A DNA stretch of 64,000 nt, from positions 1,178,001 through 1,242,000 of the forward strand of contig NZ_JAFBBQ010000001.1 in NCBI RefSeq assembly GCF_016907255.1. The letters are read 5' to 3'. The position numbers and the translations under genes are program-made. Below, piece by piece: positions 53,100 to 61,761 of the stretch; positions within the stretch are counted from its first letter, which is position 1; each line of letters begins with the position of its first letter. The notes under the pieces were generated by a model that had not been told where the DNA came from, searched no databases, and saw nothing but the letters and a program-made list of their open reading frames with translations. The stretch is from Microbacterium keratanolyticum. Lineage in GTDB: Bacteria; Actinomycetota; Actinomycetes; Actinomycetales; Microbacteriaceae.

Positions 53100-54206
53100 T
53101 TAGGCGCGGCGCAGCTGCTGCGCGGCGGGGCAGTCGAAGGGATCACGGGCGGCGAGTCCGACACGGTTGAGATAGTCGATCACGATCGCGTACGAGCGGA
53201 AGATCGTGGTCTCCGTGTAAGGGACGTTGTTCGCCTCGCAGTAGTCCTTGACGATCCTGCGCGCACGCGAGAGGTGGAAGCGCGACATGTTCGGGAACAG
53301 GTGGTGCTCGACCTGGTAGTTCAGTCCCCCCATGAACCAGGTGGCCCACCAGCCGCCGGACACGTTGCGGGAGGTGCGCACCTGCTTGCTGAAGAAGTCG
53401 AGGCGGGCATCAGGAGCGATGATCGGCATGCCCTTGTGGTTCGGCGCGAACGAGGCTCCCATGTAGACGCCGAAGACGGCGAGCTGCACACCGATGAACG
53501 CGAACGCCATGCCCAGCGGCAGGAAGAGGAAGATCGGAGTGAGCACGATCGTGAAGCGTGCGGCGATCAGAGCAAGTTCGGTCCACCGGCCCTTGATCGG
53601 CTTCCGCGAGAACAGATGCTTGAGCCCGAGGTAGTGCAGGTTCACGCCTTCAAGGGTGAGCAGCGGGAAGAACAGCCAGCCCTGTCGACGGGTGATCATC
53701 CGGATGAAGCCGCGAGACTTCGCCGCATCTTCGTCGAGGAACGAAATCGTGTCGACCTCGATGTCGGGGTCGCTGCCGACCTTGTTCGGGTTGCCGTGAT
53801 GGCGCGTATGCTTCGAGTCCCACCAGGCGTAGCTGATGCCCACGACACCCGCGGCCAGGATGCGGGCGAGACGGAAGTTCGCCGGTCCCGTCGACAGAAT
53901 CTGACGGTGCGCAGCCTCATGTGCGAGGAAGGCGACCTGGGTGAACAGGATGCCGAGGGCTGCGGCCATCAGCAGCTGCAACCAGCTGTCGCCCAGGAGG
54001 ATCATGCCGGTGATGACGCCGCCGAAGCCGAGCGCGATGCCTGCAGCGACGAGACTGTAGAAGACCGGAGTTCGACGCAGAAGCCCCAATTCGCGAACGA
54101 CGTTTGACACGTCTCTGTATGCGCGCGCCATAGGCGGGAACTCTGCGTTTCCGGCGTACGTCTGGCGGACTGCTCCGAGGCTCGGAGCGAGAGTAGAAGT
54201 CGACAT
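53100..54206 (-). CDS. Membrane fatty acid desaturase
   Basis: A 368-residue di-iron desaturase with three His boxes: HEAAH, HTRHH (in DSKHTRHHGNPN) and QVEHH (QVEHHLFPNMSRFH). About four helices. It resembles actinobacterial DesA3/linoleoyl-type acyl desaturases that introduce a double bond into acyl-CoA or lipid chains. ATG 54206 chosen. No cytochrome b5 domain; a partner reductase is needed, not seen in the window. The NAD(P)H-flavin protein at 54345 is better explained as a siderophore reductase. Confidence 0.85.
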   Translation of the reverse strand: MSTSTLAPSLGAVRQTYAGNAEFPPMARAYRDVSNVVRELGLLRRTPVFYSLVAAGIALGFGGVITGMILLGDSWLQLLMAAALGILFTQVAFLAHEAAHRQILSTGPANFRLARILAAGVVGISYAWWDSKHTRHHGNPNKVGSDPDIEVDTISFLDEDAAKSRGFIRMITRRQGWLFFPLLTLEGVNLHYLGLKHLFSRKPIKGRWTELALIAARFTIVLTPIFLFLPLGMAFAFIGVQLAVFGVYMGASFAPNHKGMPIIAPDARLDFFSKQVRTSRNVSGGWWATWFMGGLNYQVEHHLFPNMSRFHLSRARRIVKDYCEANNVPYTETTIFRSYAIVIDYLNRVGLAARDPFDCPAAQQLRRA

Positions 54207-54344
54207 TTCGACACCTGTTTCGATCAGGAGACCTAAAGGCCTGGACGAAGCCAAGGGCGGGTGCCGATCGCTGTCGCCAGCCTACGGTGACCCGTATGCG
54301 GGGCACGGTATGTATCCGCAGGTGGGCCTCGGTCGCGGCGCCCG

Positions 54345-55286
54345 CTATCCGCGCATCGCGACACCGCGGCGCCAGTAGCCCATGAAGGCCACCTGTCCAC
54401 GGTCGATGCCGAGGTCCTTCACGAGGTGGCGGCGCAGAGTCGTCACGACGCCACTCTCTCCGGCGATCCAGAAGTAGCGGTCGGCGGCAGCATCCGCTTC
54501 GGGGATCTCCTCGCCGAGCCCCGAGTAGATCGGCGTCTCCCACACGAGGTCTTCGCCGTCCAGATCGCGTACCTCGACTGCGGCCTCGCTGTCGCCCAGG
54601 AAATCGAGGACGGCAGGGATGAGGGAGGCGCCGTGCAGGGCCCCGTCCGCGCGCGGCAGCCAGGTCACCGCGACGCCGGCGGGCGCCGCGATGGAGAGGA
54701 TGTCGTCGACGGACGGCACCTCGACGAAGGCATGACCGCGCAGGTCGGCGGGTGCGTCTTCGAGGATCCGGGCGATCGCGGGCGCTGCGGTCTCGTCTCC
54801 CGCGAGCAGGACAGCGGATGCACTGCCCGGCGCCCACTCGATGCCGGTGCGGTCTTCCCGTCCTCGGCGCGGTCCCAGGATCAGGAGCTCATCCCCGACA
54901 GAGGCAGCACTCGCCCAGCTGGAGGCGGGGCCGGTGAGTCCCGGCTGCAGATGGAGCACGAAGTCGACGACGACCTCGGTTTTGCCGTCGGCGACCTGCA
55001 GCGCGCGAACCGAGTAGGTGCGCATGGATCCGCGCTCCGCCTCCGGAACGGCGAGGAAGGCGCCCCACCAGTCTTCGACCGTGCGGTCCAACGGCGGCAG
55101 TACGCCGGTTGCCGGCGGGAAGATCACCTTGATGCGCACATCGAACATGTCCCCCGGGGTGCCGAACTCGGCAAGCTCTGGCCCTCCGAACGTGATGCGC
55201 ACGAAGTTCGGAGACACTCTTTCAACGGCACGCACCTCGGCGAGCGCGAGGACATACGGTGAGCGGGTCTGAGTGTCAGCGGACAT
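54345..55286 (-). CDS. Siderophore-interacting protein (ferric-siderophore reductase)
   Basis: A 313-residue FAD protein of the SIP family, which reduces ferric siderophores to release iron. FAD-binding MRTYSVRAL, then VVDFVLH and the NADPH-domain pattern with a long C-terminal Trp-rich segment (RYFWIAGESGVVTTLRRHL). Last gene of the iron operon, overlapping the ATPase gene by 11 bp. Confidence 0.88.
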   Translation of the reverse strand: MSADTQTRSPYVLALAEVRAVERVSPNFVRITFGGPELAEFGTPGDMFDVRIKVIFPPATGVLPPLDRTVEDWWGAFLAVPEAERGSMRTYSVRALQVADGKTEVVVDFVLHLQPGLTGPASSWASAASVGDELLILGPRRGREDRTGIEWAPGSASAVLLAGDETAAPAIARILEDAPADLRGHAFVEVPSVDDILSIAAPAGVAVTWLPRADGALHGASLIPAVLDFLGDSEAAVEVRDLDGEDLVWETPIYSGLGEEIPEADAAADRYFWIAGESGVVTTLRRHLVKDLGIDRGQVAFMGYWRRGVAMRG

Positions 55287-56076
55287 GGTGTCTCCCGATA
55301 GGTGTGACCATCGGCGTTCCCGAGACGGGGTCGATGGTGATCTGGTTTGCGAGTCCGAACACGTCGTGCACGAGATCGGCGGTGACGACGTCGCGGGGAG
55401 CGCCCGCGGCGTGCACGCGGCCGTCCTTCATGGCGATGAGCTCGTCGGCGTAGCGGGCCGCAAGGTTGAGGTCGTGCAGCACCATGACGATCGTGGTGCC
55501 GCGGGCGATGCTGAGGTCGGTGAGCAGATCGAGCACCTCGACCTGGTGAGCGACGTCGAGGAACGTGGTGGGCTCGTCAAGGAGCAGGATGTCGGTCTCC
55601 TGCGCGAGGGCCATCGCAATCCAGACACGCTGCCGCTGGCCACCGGACAGCTCGTCGACGCTGCGGTCCGCGAGATCCGTGGTGCCGGTCGCGGCGAGCG
55701 CATCCGCCACGACCTCGTAGTCGTGACGACTCCACCTGGCGAGGGCCCGCTGATGCGGGTGCCGACCCCGACCGACGAGGTCGGCGACGGCGATACCTTC
55801 CGGCGCGGAGGGCGACTGCGGAAGCAGACCGAGAACCCGGGCGACCTCGCGTGTGGGCAGCGAATGCACTGAGCGCCCGTCGAGGATGACCTGCCCCGCG
55901 CTCGGAGACATCAGCCGAGCCAGCGAGCGCAGCAGTGTGGACTTGCCGCATCCGTTCGCTCCGACGATCGTCGTGATCTTGCCGGCCGCGATCTCGATGT
56001 CGAGGGCATCGATGACGGTGCGGTCGCCGTACGTGAGGGTGAGCCCCTCGGCGGCGAGAGTGTGCGCGGCGGTCAC
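55276..56076 (-). CDS. Ferric-siderophore ABC transporter ATP-binding protein
   Basis: A 266-residue FepC/FhuC-type ATPase. Walker A GANGCGKST, signature LSGGQRQRVWIAMAL, Walker B ILLLDEPTTFLD, switch VLHDLNLAARYADEL. Coupled by overlap to the permease before it. Confidence 0.9.
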   Translation of the reverse strand: MTAAHTLAAEGLTLTYGDRTVIDALDIEIAAGKITTIVGANGCGKSTLLRSLARLMSPSAGQVILDGRSVHSLPTREVARVLGLLPQSPSAPEGIAVADLVGRGRHPHQRALARWSRHDYEVVADALAATGTTDLADRSVDELSGGQRQRVWIAMALAQETDILLLDEPTTFLDVAHQVEVLDLLTDLSIARGTTIVMVLHDLNLAARYADELIAMKDGRVHAAGAPRDVVTADLVHDVFGLANQITIDPVSGTPMVTPIGRHHVR

Positions 56077-57143
56077 AGGGATCCTCCTGAGCGGTTGGTG
56101 CGGATGAGAAGGGCGATCAGATACGGAGCGCCCAGCACGCCCGTGATGACTCCGACCGGGTAGCGCTCACCGAAAGCGAACTGCCCGAGCAGGTCACCGG
56201 CGAGCACGAGCACAGCGCCCACGAAGGCGCTCGGCAGGAGCGGACTCGCCCCCGGTCCGGTCAGTCGCGCGGCGATCGGACCCGCCATGAAGGCGACGAA
56301 GGCGATGGGCCCTGTGGCCGACGTCGCCACCGCGAGCAGCGTGACGGCACCCAGGATGAACACGAGCCGGATGCGAGTGACGCGCACGCCCAACCCCGCC
56401 GCGGAGTCATCCCCGAGATGCATCACGCCCAGCGCCCTCCCCTGCGACAGCAGCAGCGGAAGGAGGACGGCGGTCACGAGCGCGAGCGGGAGGACGCGCT
56501 CCCAGGAGGCGTTGTTGAGGCTGCCGGTGAGCCACTGCATCGCGGTCTGGATGTCCCACTGCGCGGCCCGCGAGAGCACGTAGGAGATGATGCTCTGCAG
56601 CATCGCGGCGACGCCGATTCCGATGAGGATGAGACGCGTACCCGCGAATCCGCCTTTGTTGGAGAGCAGGTAGATGGCTCCCGCCGTCAGAAGCGCGCCG
56701 GCGACCGCGAGCAGCGAGACCGCGGGACCGCTCAGCGACAGCGTGACGATGCCGAGCACCGCGGCGGCGCCTGCGCCCTGCGTGATGCCGATGATGTCGG
56801 GCGAAGCGAGTGGGTTGCGCAGCAGGGTCTGGAATGAGACGCCTGCAATGCCGAAGGCGGCACCGGCGAGAACGGCCAGCACCGCGCGCGGCAGCCGGAG
56901 CTCTCCGACCGTGAAGGATGCACCAGGCACGGTCTCGCCGAAGAGCACCCGCAGCACCTCAATCGGACCGTAGAACGTGTTGCCGATCATGAGCGCTGTC
57001 GCGAAGAGAGCGAGCACGACGAGCGCGAGCACGAGAGTGACGGATGCGTGGCGTCGATGCCGCGCGCGTCGTCCGGCGACGATCGCAGAGATGTCCGGGC
57101 GCGGCGGCGCGGGCGGGGGCGGAGCAGTCAGGGTCGTGGTCAC
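56073..57143 (-). CDS. Ferric-siderophore ABC transporter permease (FecCD family)
   Basis: A 356-residue permease with about ten helices. RLPRAVLAVLAGAAFGIAGVSFQTLLRNPLASPDIIGITQGAG (read in pieces) is the FecCD signature; the docking loop is in LGVRVTRIRL. Second of two permeases. A Pro-rich start region precedes the first helix. Confidence 0.9.
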   Translation of the reverse strand: MTTTLTAPPPPAPPRPDISAIVAGRRARHRRHASVTLVLALVVLALFATALMIGNTFYGPIEVLRVLFGETVPGASFTVGELRLPRAVLAVLAGAAFGIAGVSFQTLLRNPLASPDIIGITQGAGAAAVLGIVTLSLSGPAVSLLAVAGALLTAGAIYLLSNKGGFAGTRLILIGIGVAAMLQSIISYVLSRAAQWDIQTAMQWLTGSLNNASWERVLPLALVTAVLLPLLLSQGRALGVMHLGDDSAAGLGVRVTRIRLVFILGAVTLLAVATSATGPIAFVAFMAGPIAARLTGPGASPLLPSAFVGAVLVLAGDLLGQFAFGERYPVGVITGVLGAPYLIALLIRTNRSGGSL

Positions 57144-58183
57144 AGTTCGCGCACCTTCTGTCGACGAACAATCCAGATGAAGAACGGCGCTCCGATGATC
57201 GCGGTCACGATGCCGACCTGGATCTCCTGCGCTGTCGGAGATGCCACGCGTCCGATGATGTCTGCCGCGACGAGCAGCCCTGCACCCGCAAGCGCCGAGA
57301 AGGGCAGCAACCAGCGGTGGTCGGTGCCCACGAGCATCCGACAGACATGCGGGATCACGAGCCCGACGAATCCGATCGGACCGGCGATGGCGGTCGCTGC
57401 TCCCGTGAGAACGACCGCGCCGACAGCGGCGATGATGCGGGTGCGGGCGACGTTCTCGCCCAGCCCGGCCGCCATGTCGTCGCCGAGCGCGAGGGAGTTC
57501 ATCCCGCGCGCGGTGGCGAAGCAGATGAGCGCGCCGACCGCGAGGGCCGGCGCCGTCAGAGCGATACGTGACCAGTCCGCCCCGCCGACACCGCCGACCT
57601 GCCAGGACTGAAAGGACTGCAGCAGGTCGATACGCGGCAGCATCACGGCGCTCACGAGCGACGCGAACGCTGCGGATGTCGCGGCCCCTGCGAGCGCGAG
57701 CTTGAGTGGCGTCGCACCCCCGCGTCCGAGCGAACCGACCGTGTAGACGAAGACAGCGGCGAGCGCGGCGCCGACGACGGCGAAGGCCATCTGGCCGAGC
57801 GGCGCGGTGACCCCGAAGAACGCCAAGCCCACGACGACAGACAGGGCTGCCCCATTGGTGACACCGAGGATGCCGGGGTCCGCGACGGGGTTGCGGGTGA
57901 TCGCCTGCATTGTCGCCCCTGCGACGGCGAGTGCCGCGCCGACCAGCAGCGCGAGGACGGTGCGCGGAAGCCGGGTGATGATGGCGGCCTGCGACACCGT
58001 GTCGTTGTGCCCGGCCATGACCGCGACGAAGTCATCGAACGTCACCGCGCGCGAGCCGAAGGCGAGGGACAGCCCACAGAGGACGATGACGACGAGGGCG
58101 ACGACCAGCAGTCCGGTCAGACGCCCCGCCACCGGAGTGCGCGCACGCGCGACCTCCGGGGCGGGGGCGATGATCGCGGTCAT
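57140..58183 (-). CDS. Ferric-siderophore ABC transporter permease (FecCD family)
   Basis: A 347-residue permease with the same FecCD signature (RLPRTVLALLVGAALAVAGA, ITRNPVADPGILGVTNGA). ATG 58183 (MTAIIAPAPEVAR) is chosen; it overlaps the binding-protein stop. First of the permease pair. Confidence 0.9.
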   Translation of the reverse strand: MTAIIAPAPEVARARTPVAGRLTGLLVVALVVIVLCGLSLAFGSRAVTFDDFVAVMAGHNDTVSQAAIITRLPRTVLALLVGAALAVAGATMQAITRNPVADPGILGVTNGAALSVVVGLAFFGVTAPLGQMAFAVVGAALAAVFVYTVGSLGRGGATPLKLALAGAATSAAFASLVSAVMLPRIDLLQSFQSWQVGGVGGADWSRIALTAPALAVGALICFATARGMNSLALGDDMAAGLGENVARTRIIAAVGAVVLTGAATAIAGPIGFVGLVIPHVCRMLVGTDHRWLLPFSALAGAGLLVAADIIGRVASPTAQEIQVGIVTAIIGAPFFIWIVRRQKVREL

Positions 58184-59211
58184 TTCTTCAGCAGCGGCGC
58201 CTCGAGCACGGCGAAGTACTCGTCGATTCCCCACGGGATCGAGAGCGGCGAGGGGTTCGCGGATGCTGCCAGCGGCGTGGCATCCCCGAGCACGGCGATG
58301 CGCCCTGCGGCGATCGCGGGAATCTTCGACAGCAGCGGGTCGGCCTGGAGTGCGGCCACGCTGGATTCGTCGCCGTACGTCACGAAGACGTCGACATCGT
58401 CGAACAGCTGTGCCTGCTCTGCACTCGCCATCAGGTAGAACTCGGGATTGCCGATGGTGTCCTCGACGACCTTCGGGAACGGCAGACCGATGCCGTGCAG
58501 GAATCCCGGACGCGTGTCGGCCGCTGTGTAGTAGCCGACCTGGCTCAGGTCAGCGGGGTCGAGGTAGGAGAACAGCAGCTTCTTGCCCTCCAGCGCGCTG
58601 TGCGCCGTCAGCGCCTTCTCCGTCTCGGCGTGCAGTTCATCGATGAGCGCCGCACCTTCGTCGGCGAGGCCGATCGCGGTGGAGTTGAGCGTGATCATGT
58701 CTTCGACGCTCGTGCCCCAGGCGATGTCGGGGTAAGCGACGACGGGGGCGATCTTCGAGAGCGTCTCGTACTCCTCCTTCGTGAGGCCGGAGTACGACGC
58801 GAGGATCACGTCTGGTGCCGTGTCTGCCACGGCCTCGAAGTCGATGCCGTCCGTCTCATCGAACAGCACCGGGGTCTCAGCGCCGAGCTCTTCGAGCTTC
58901 TCTTCGACCCACGGCAGAACGCCGTCGTTGTCGTCATCGCCCCAGGCGGCCTTGCTCATGCCCACCGGAACCACGCCGAGCGCCAGCGGCACTTCGTGGT
59001 TCGACCAGGCGACGGTCGCGATGCGCTCGGGCTTCGAGGCGATCGTGGTCTCGCCGTAGACGTGCTCGATCGTGACGGGGAATGCGTCGGCGGAAGCTGG
59101 GTTCGCGCCGACGGCAGGGGCATCGCTTTCGGCGGTGGGCGTCGAGCAGCCGGCGATGCCGACGGCGAGCGCGGCGGTCGCGACGGCGGCGACGAGACGG
59201 GAAGTGCGCAC
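58180..59211 (-). CDS. Ferric-siderophore ABC transporter substrate-binding lipoprotein
   Basis: A 343-residue FepB/FhuD-type binding protein with a lipobox (AVGIAGC) near residue 22. Marks: ERIATVAWSNHEVPLALGVVPVG and the Glu-rich surface that meets the permeases. First gene of the five-gene iron operon, all with short overlaps. The DtxR/IdeR-like boxes precede it. Confidence 0.9.
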   Translation of the reverse strand: MRTSRLVAAVATAALAVGIAGCSTPTAESDAPAVGANPASADAFPVTIEHVYGETTIASKPERIATVAWSNHEVPLALGVVPVGMSKAAWGDDDNDGVLPWVEEKLEELGAETPVLFDETDGIDFEAVADTAPDVILASYSGLTKEEYETLSKIAPVVAYPDIAWGTSVEDMITLNSTAIGLADEGAALIDELHAETEKALTAHSALEGKKLLFSYLDPADLSQVGYYTAADTRPGFLHGIGLPFPKVVEDTIGNPEFYLMASAEQAQLFDDVDVFVTYGDESSVAALQADPLLSKIPAIAAGRIAVLGDATPLAASANPSPLSIPWGIDEYFAVLEAPLLKK

Positions 59212-59265
59212 AGCGGTTCCTTCAATCGGGTGTGGGAGGAGGCATCTGAGGATGCTGAGCTTCGG

Positions 59266-59284
59266 TAAGCCTGGCCTAACCTAG
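59266..59284. promoter_or_regulatory. DtxR/IdeR-like iron box 1
   Basis: TAAGCCTGGCCTAACCTAG agrees with the iron-box consensus TTAGGTTAGGCTAACCTAA at 13 of 19 positions. It lies 55-73 bp before the siderophore-binding gene. Confidence 0.65.
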
Positions 59285-59290
59285 CAAAAG

Positions 59291-59309
59291 TAAGGCGAGC
59301 CTCACCACC
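59291..59309. promoter_or_regulatory. DtxR/IdeR-like iron box 2
   Basis: TAAGGCGAGCCTCACCACC agrees at 11 of 19 positions; weaker, in tandem with box 1. Confidence 0.4.
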
Positions 59310-59340
59310 ACAGGAGCCCGATACGGCGCGATATCCCGTC

Positions 59341-59383
59341 ATAAAAGAAAACCGGCCGAATCCTCGAGAGGATCCGACCGGCT
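59341..59383 (-). terminator. Rho-independent terminator after the cold-shock gene
   Basis: On the minus strand an imperfect stem AGCCGGTCGGATCCT / AGGATTCGGCCGGT is followed by TTTCTTTTAT. It lies 20 nt after the csp stop. Confidence 0.85.
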
Positions 59384-59402
59384 CTGTGTGCGTCAGCGCG
59401 CC

Positions 59403-59606
59403 TTACAGCGGGCGAATGTTCGCAGCCTGCATGCCCTTCGGGCCACGCTCAGCGTCGAACTCGACCTTCTGGTTCTCGCGAAGCTCCTTGTAGCCCGACC
59501 CGGTGATCGCCGAGAAGTGCGCGAAGAGGTCGTCGGTGCCGTCATCGGGAGCGATGAAGCCGAAGCCCTTTTCGGAGTTGAACCATTTCACAGTGCCGGT
59601 AGCCAT
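59403..59606 (-). CDS. cspA: Cold-shock protein
   Basis: A 67-residue single-stranded nucleic-acid-binding protein. RNP1 KGFGFI and RNP2 DLFAHF are intact, and the N-terminus [14 protein letters not shown] is typical. It acts as an RNA chaperone. A long leader precedes it and a good terminator follows. Confidence 0.97.
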   Translation of the reverse strand: MATGTVKWFNSEKGFGFIAPDDGTDDLFAHFSAITGSGYKELRENQKVEFDAERGPKGMQAANIRPL

Positions 59607-60247
59607 GTGTTTCTTCTTCCTGTTGTTCGGGCCGCTTGCGCAGCCAGGTGCGCCACGCCGGAACCTCCGGCGGGCACGATGAGGGGTGCTGTTCTGCGCG
59701 GGCGCGACAGCACGAGCGTCCGTGAGGACGCGAGCGGCAGCAGGAGCCGGAGGCTCGGATGCCTCCACGGCCGCCTCTGCTGCGGGAATCGAGGGGTGGA
59801 TGCCGAGGTTCTCGCCGCGCGCGCCAAAGGCGGCGACGCCATCGAGACCATCGGCGACATAGCCGGCGTACTCGCCGGAGCGAGTGGCGACACGGACGTC
59901 GACGTCCGCGTCACGCCAGCGGACTTCTTGGCCGGGTGCACACGCACCGCAGCCGACTGCATAAGACAAACAAAAGCTTTCGGTGATCCCGAGAACCTGA
60001 TCGTTCGAAGCGACACGATTCTCGAGGGATGAAAGGCCGCACACGACGCATCAGCGCGGTCGCGGGCCGAAGTTGAGGGACCCATTTCAGTAGAAGAGGG
60101 GATGCTCCAGGGTAGCACGCGCAGTCTCACTCGCGCCGTGCGCACTCTCATCTGGCATCACGCCTGTTCCGCACACCAGGCGCCCACCAATGGCAGCGCT
60201 ACGCATCATCCGCACACGATCCTGCATGTTTCCGACCGATTACGCAG
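59607..60247. other. Long non-coding stretch: cold-shock leader and intergenic space
   Basis: About 640 nt without a convincing gene. Open frames exist on both strands but look like GC-rich shadows. TACCCT on the minus strand at 60109-60114 could be a -10 box, giving a leader of about 500 nt for the cold-shock gene, as is usual for this family. The stretch 59960-60000 is locally AT-rich. Confidence 0.45.
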
Positions 60248-60276
60248 TTGTGAGCGCAAACATTTTCATGTTTAAT
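60248..60276 (+). promoter_or_regulatory. Promoter with embedded operator for the ABC operon at 60364
   Basis: TTGTGA (60248-60253), 17-nt spacer, TTTAAT (60271-60276). The inverted repeat AAACATTTTCATGTTT (60258-60273, 6-bp arms) lies over the spacer and -10 box, so it probably binds a repressor. The regulator gene is not in the window. Confidence 0.6.
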
Positions 60277-60363
60277 GTGAGCACCGGACGCGTTCGCGCC
60301 TCGCGAAGACGCACCGGGACACCCGCACCAGGGTATGAACATGACCTCAAAGAGGAGCTCTCC

Positions 60364-61677
60364 ATGGCATCCACGTCCCGAATCACCCGCACCACCGCGA
60401 TCGTCGCGGTCGGCACCCTCTCCGCTTTTGGACTCGCCGCCTGCGCCACCGCAGACAAAGGCGACGCCGGCGCAGCCGACGGCCCGATCACGATCGAGTA
60501 CATGCACCGACTTCCCGACGGCGAGGGTATGACCCCGGTCGCCGAGATCGTCGAGCGTTGGAACGCAGAGAACCCGAACATCCAGGTCAAGGCGACGAAG
60601 TTCGACGGCAAGGCCAGCGACATGGCCCTCAAGCTCGAGACCGACGTGAAGGCGGGCAACGCCCCGTGCCTCGCCCAGCTCGGCTACGCAGAGGTTCCGC
60701 AGGTGTTCGTCAAGGGTCTGCTCGAAGACGTCTCGGCAGAGGCGAGCAAGTACGAGAGCGACTTCTCGGCGGGCGCCTTCAGCGGCATGCGTGTCGGCGA
60801 CGCCGTCGTTGGCCTTCCGCAGGACGTCGGCCCGCTTGTGTACTTCTACAACGAAACGGCCTTCGCTGAGCTCGGACTCGACGTTCCCACCACGCTCGCG
60901 GACCTCACTGCCGACTCGGCAACCGCCGCAGCCGCCGGCAAGTACGTCGCGGCATTCACCCCGGACGAGGCGCACAACTGGCTCTCCGGCCAGGCCGCAG
61001 CCGCCGGCGACACCTGGTTCACCGCCGAGGGCGACAAGTGGGCCGTGGACACCCAGGGAGCTGGCGCCGAGACCGTCGCCACCTTCTGGCAGGGCCTGCT
61101 CGACACCAAGACCACGATCGCGACGGAACGCTGGGGTGAAGGCTTCACTGCCGCCCTCAACGACGGCAGCCTGATCGGCCACATCGGCGCCGCGTGGGAG
61201 GCCGGCTTCCTGCTGGACTCGCTCGACGGTACGCCCGCCGAAGGACAGTGGCGCGTCGCCCAGCTTCCGGATTTCGGCGCGGGCGCCCTCACCGGCCCTG
61301 ACGGCGGCTCCGGCGTCGCGGTCATGAAGGGCTGCAAGAACCCGGTTGAGGCGATGGCCTTCAACGCCTGGTTCAACACGCAGGTGGAAGATCTCGCCAC
61401 GCAGGGCCTCGTCGTCGCCGCCAAGGGCGACGTCAAGACCCCGGAGAAGATGCTGCGTCAGTTCGGCGGACAGGATGTTCTCGCCGAGCTCGGCACCGCG
61501 ACACAGAATCTGAACCCGGACTTCGTCTACGCCCCCGGATTCTCGACCCTCACGAAGATGAACGAGACCGCTGCGGCCGCAGCCGCAGGAACCGCCACGG
61601 TCGCGGACATCTTCGCCACGGCGCAGACCACCGCCGTCGCCGCGCTGAAGGACCTCGGGCTGCCGGTCGCTGAATAA
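60364..61677 (+). CDS. Sugar ABC transporter substrate-binding lipoprotein
   Basis: A 437-residue MalE-type receptor. Signal with lipobox LAAC (Cys near residue 28), then the two-lobe fold (EIVERWNAENPNIQVKATKFDG; WEAGFLLDSLDG). ATG 60364 is preceded by AAAGAGGAG; the longer upstream frame is not used. Substrate unknown. First gene of binding protein-permease-permease. Confidence 0.88.
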   Translation: MASTSRITRTTAIVAVGTLSAFGLAACATADKGDAGAADGPITIEYMHRLPDGEGMTPVAEIVERWNAENPNIQVKATKFDGKASDMALKLETDVKAGNAPCLAQLGYAEVPQVFVKGLLEDVSAEASKYESDFSAGAFSGMRVGDAVVGLPQDVGPLVYFYNETAFAELGLDVPTTLADLTADSATAAAAGKYVAAFTPDEAHNWLSGQAAAAGDTWFTAEGDKWAVDTQGAGAETVATFWQGLLDTKTTIATERWGEGFTAALNDGSLIGHIGAAWEAGFLLDSLDGTPAEGQWRVAQLPDFGAGALTGPDGGSGVAVMKGCKNPVEAMAFNAWFNTQVEDLATQGLVVAAKGDVKTPEKMLRQFGGQDVLAELGTATQNLNPDFVYAPGFSTLTKMNETAAAAAAGTATVADIFATAQTTAVAALKDLGLPVAE

Positions 61678-61702
61678 GCGAGCGCACACGAGAATGATGA
61701 AC

Positions 61703-61739
61703 GGCGGCGGGGAGCGAGCAGTGCACGCTCTCCGCCGCC
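61703..61739 (+). terminator. Intercistronic hairpin after the binding-protein gene
   Basis: GGCGGCGGGGAGCG (61703-61716) pairs with CGCTCTCCGCCGCC (61726-61739), 14 bp with one G-T pair, followed by TTCT. It lies between the binding-protein gene and the first permease, as in the ceb operon. Confidence 0.7.
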
Positions 61740-61761
61740 TTCTGCATCCAGGAGGAACTTC

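Noticed and set aside
53050-53125. GC-rich inverted repeat between kdpE and the desaturase as a terminator
   Set aside because: The arms pair poorly and no T-run follows on either strand.
59388-60151. Several overlapping frames in the cold-shock leader region
   Set aside because: None has a ribosome-binding site, a known motif or non-shadow composition. One is merely the in-frame extension of the csp gene.
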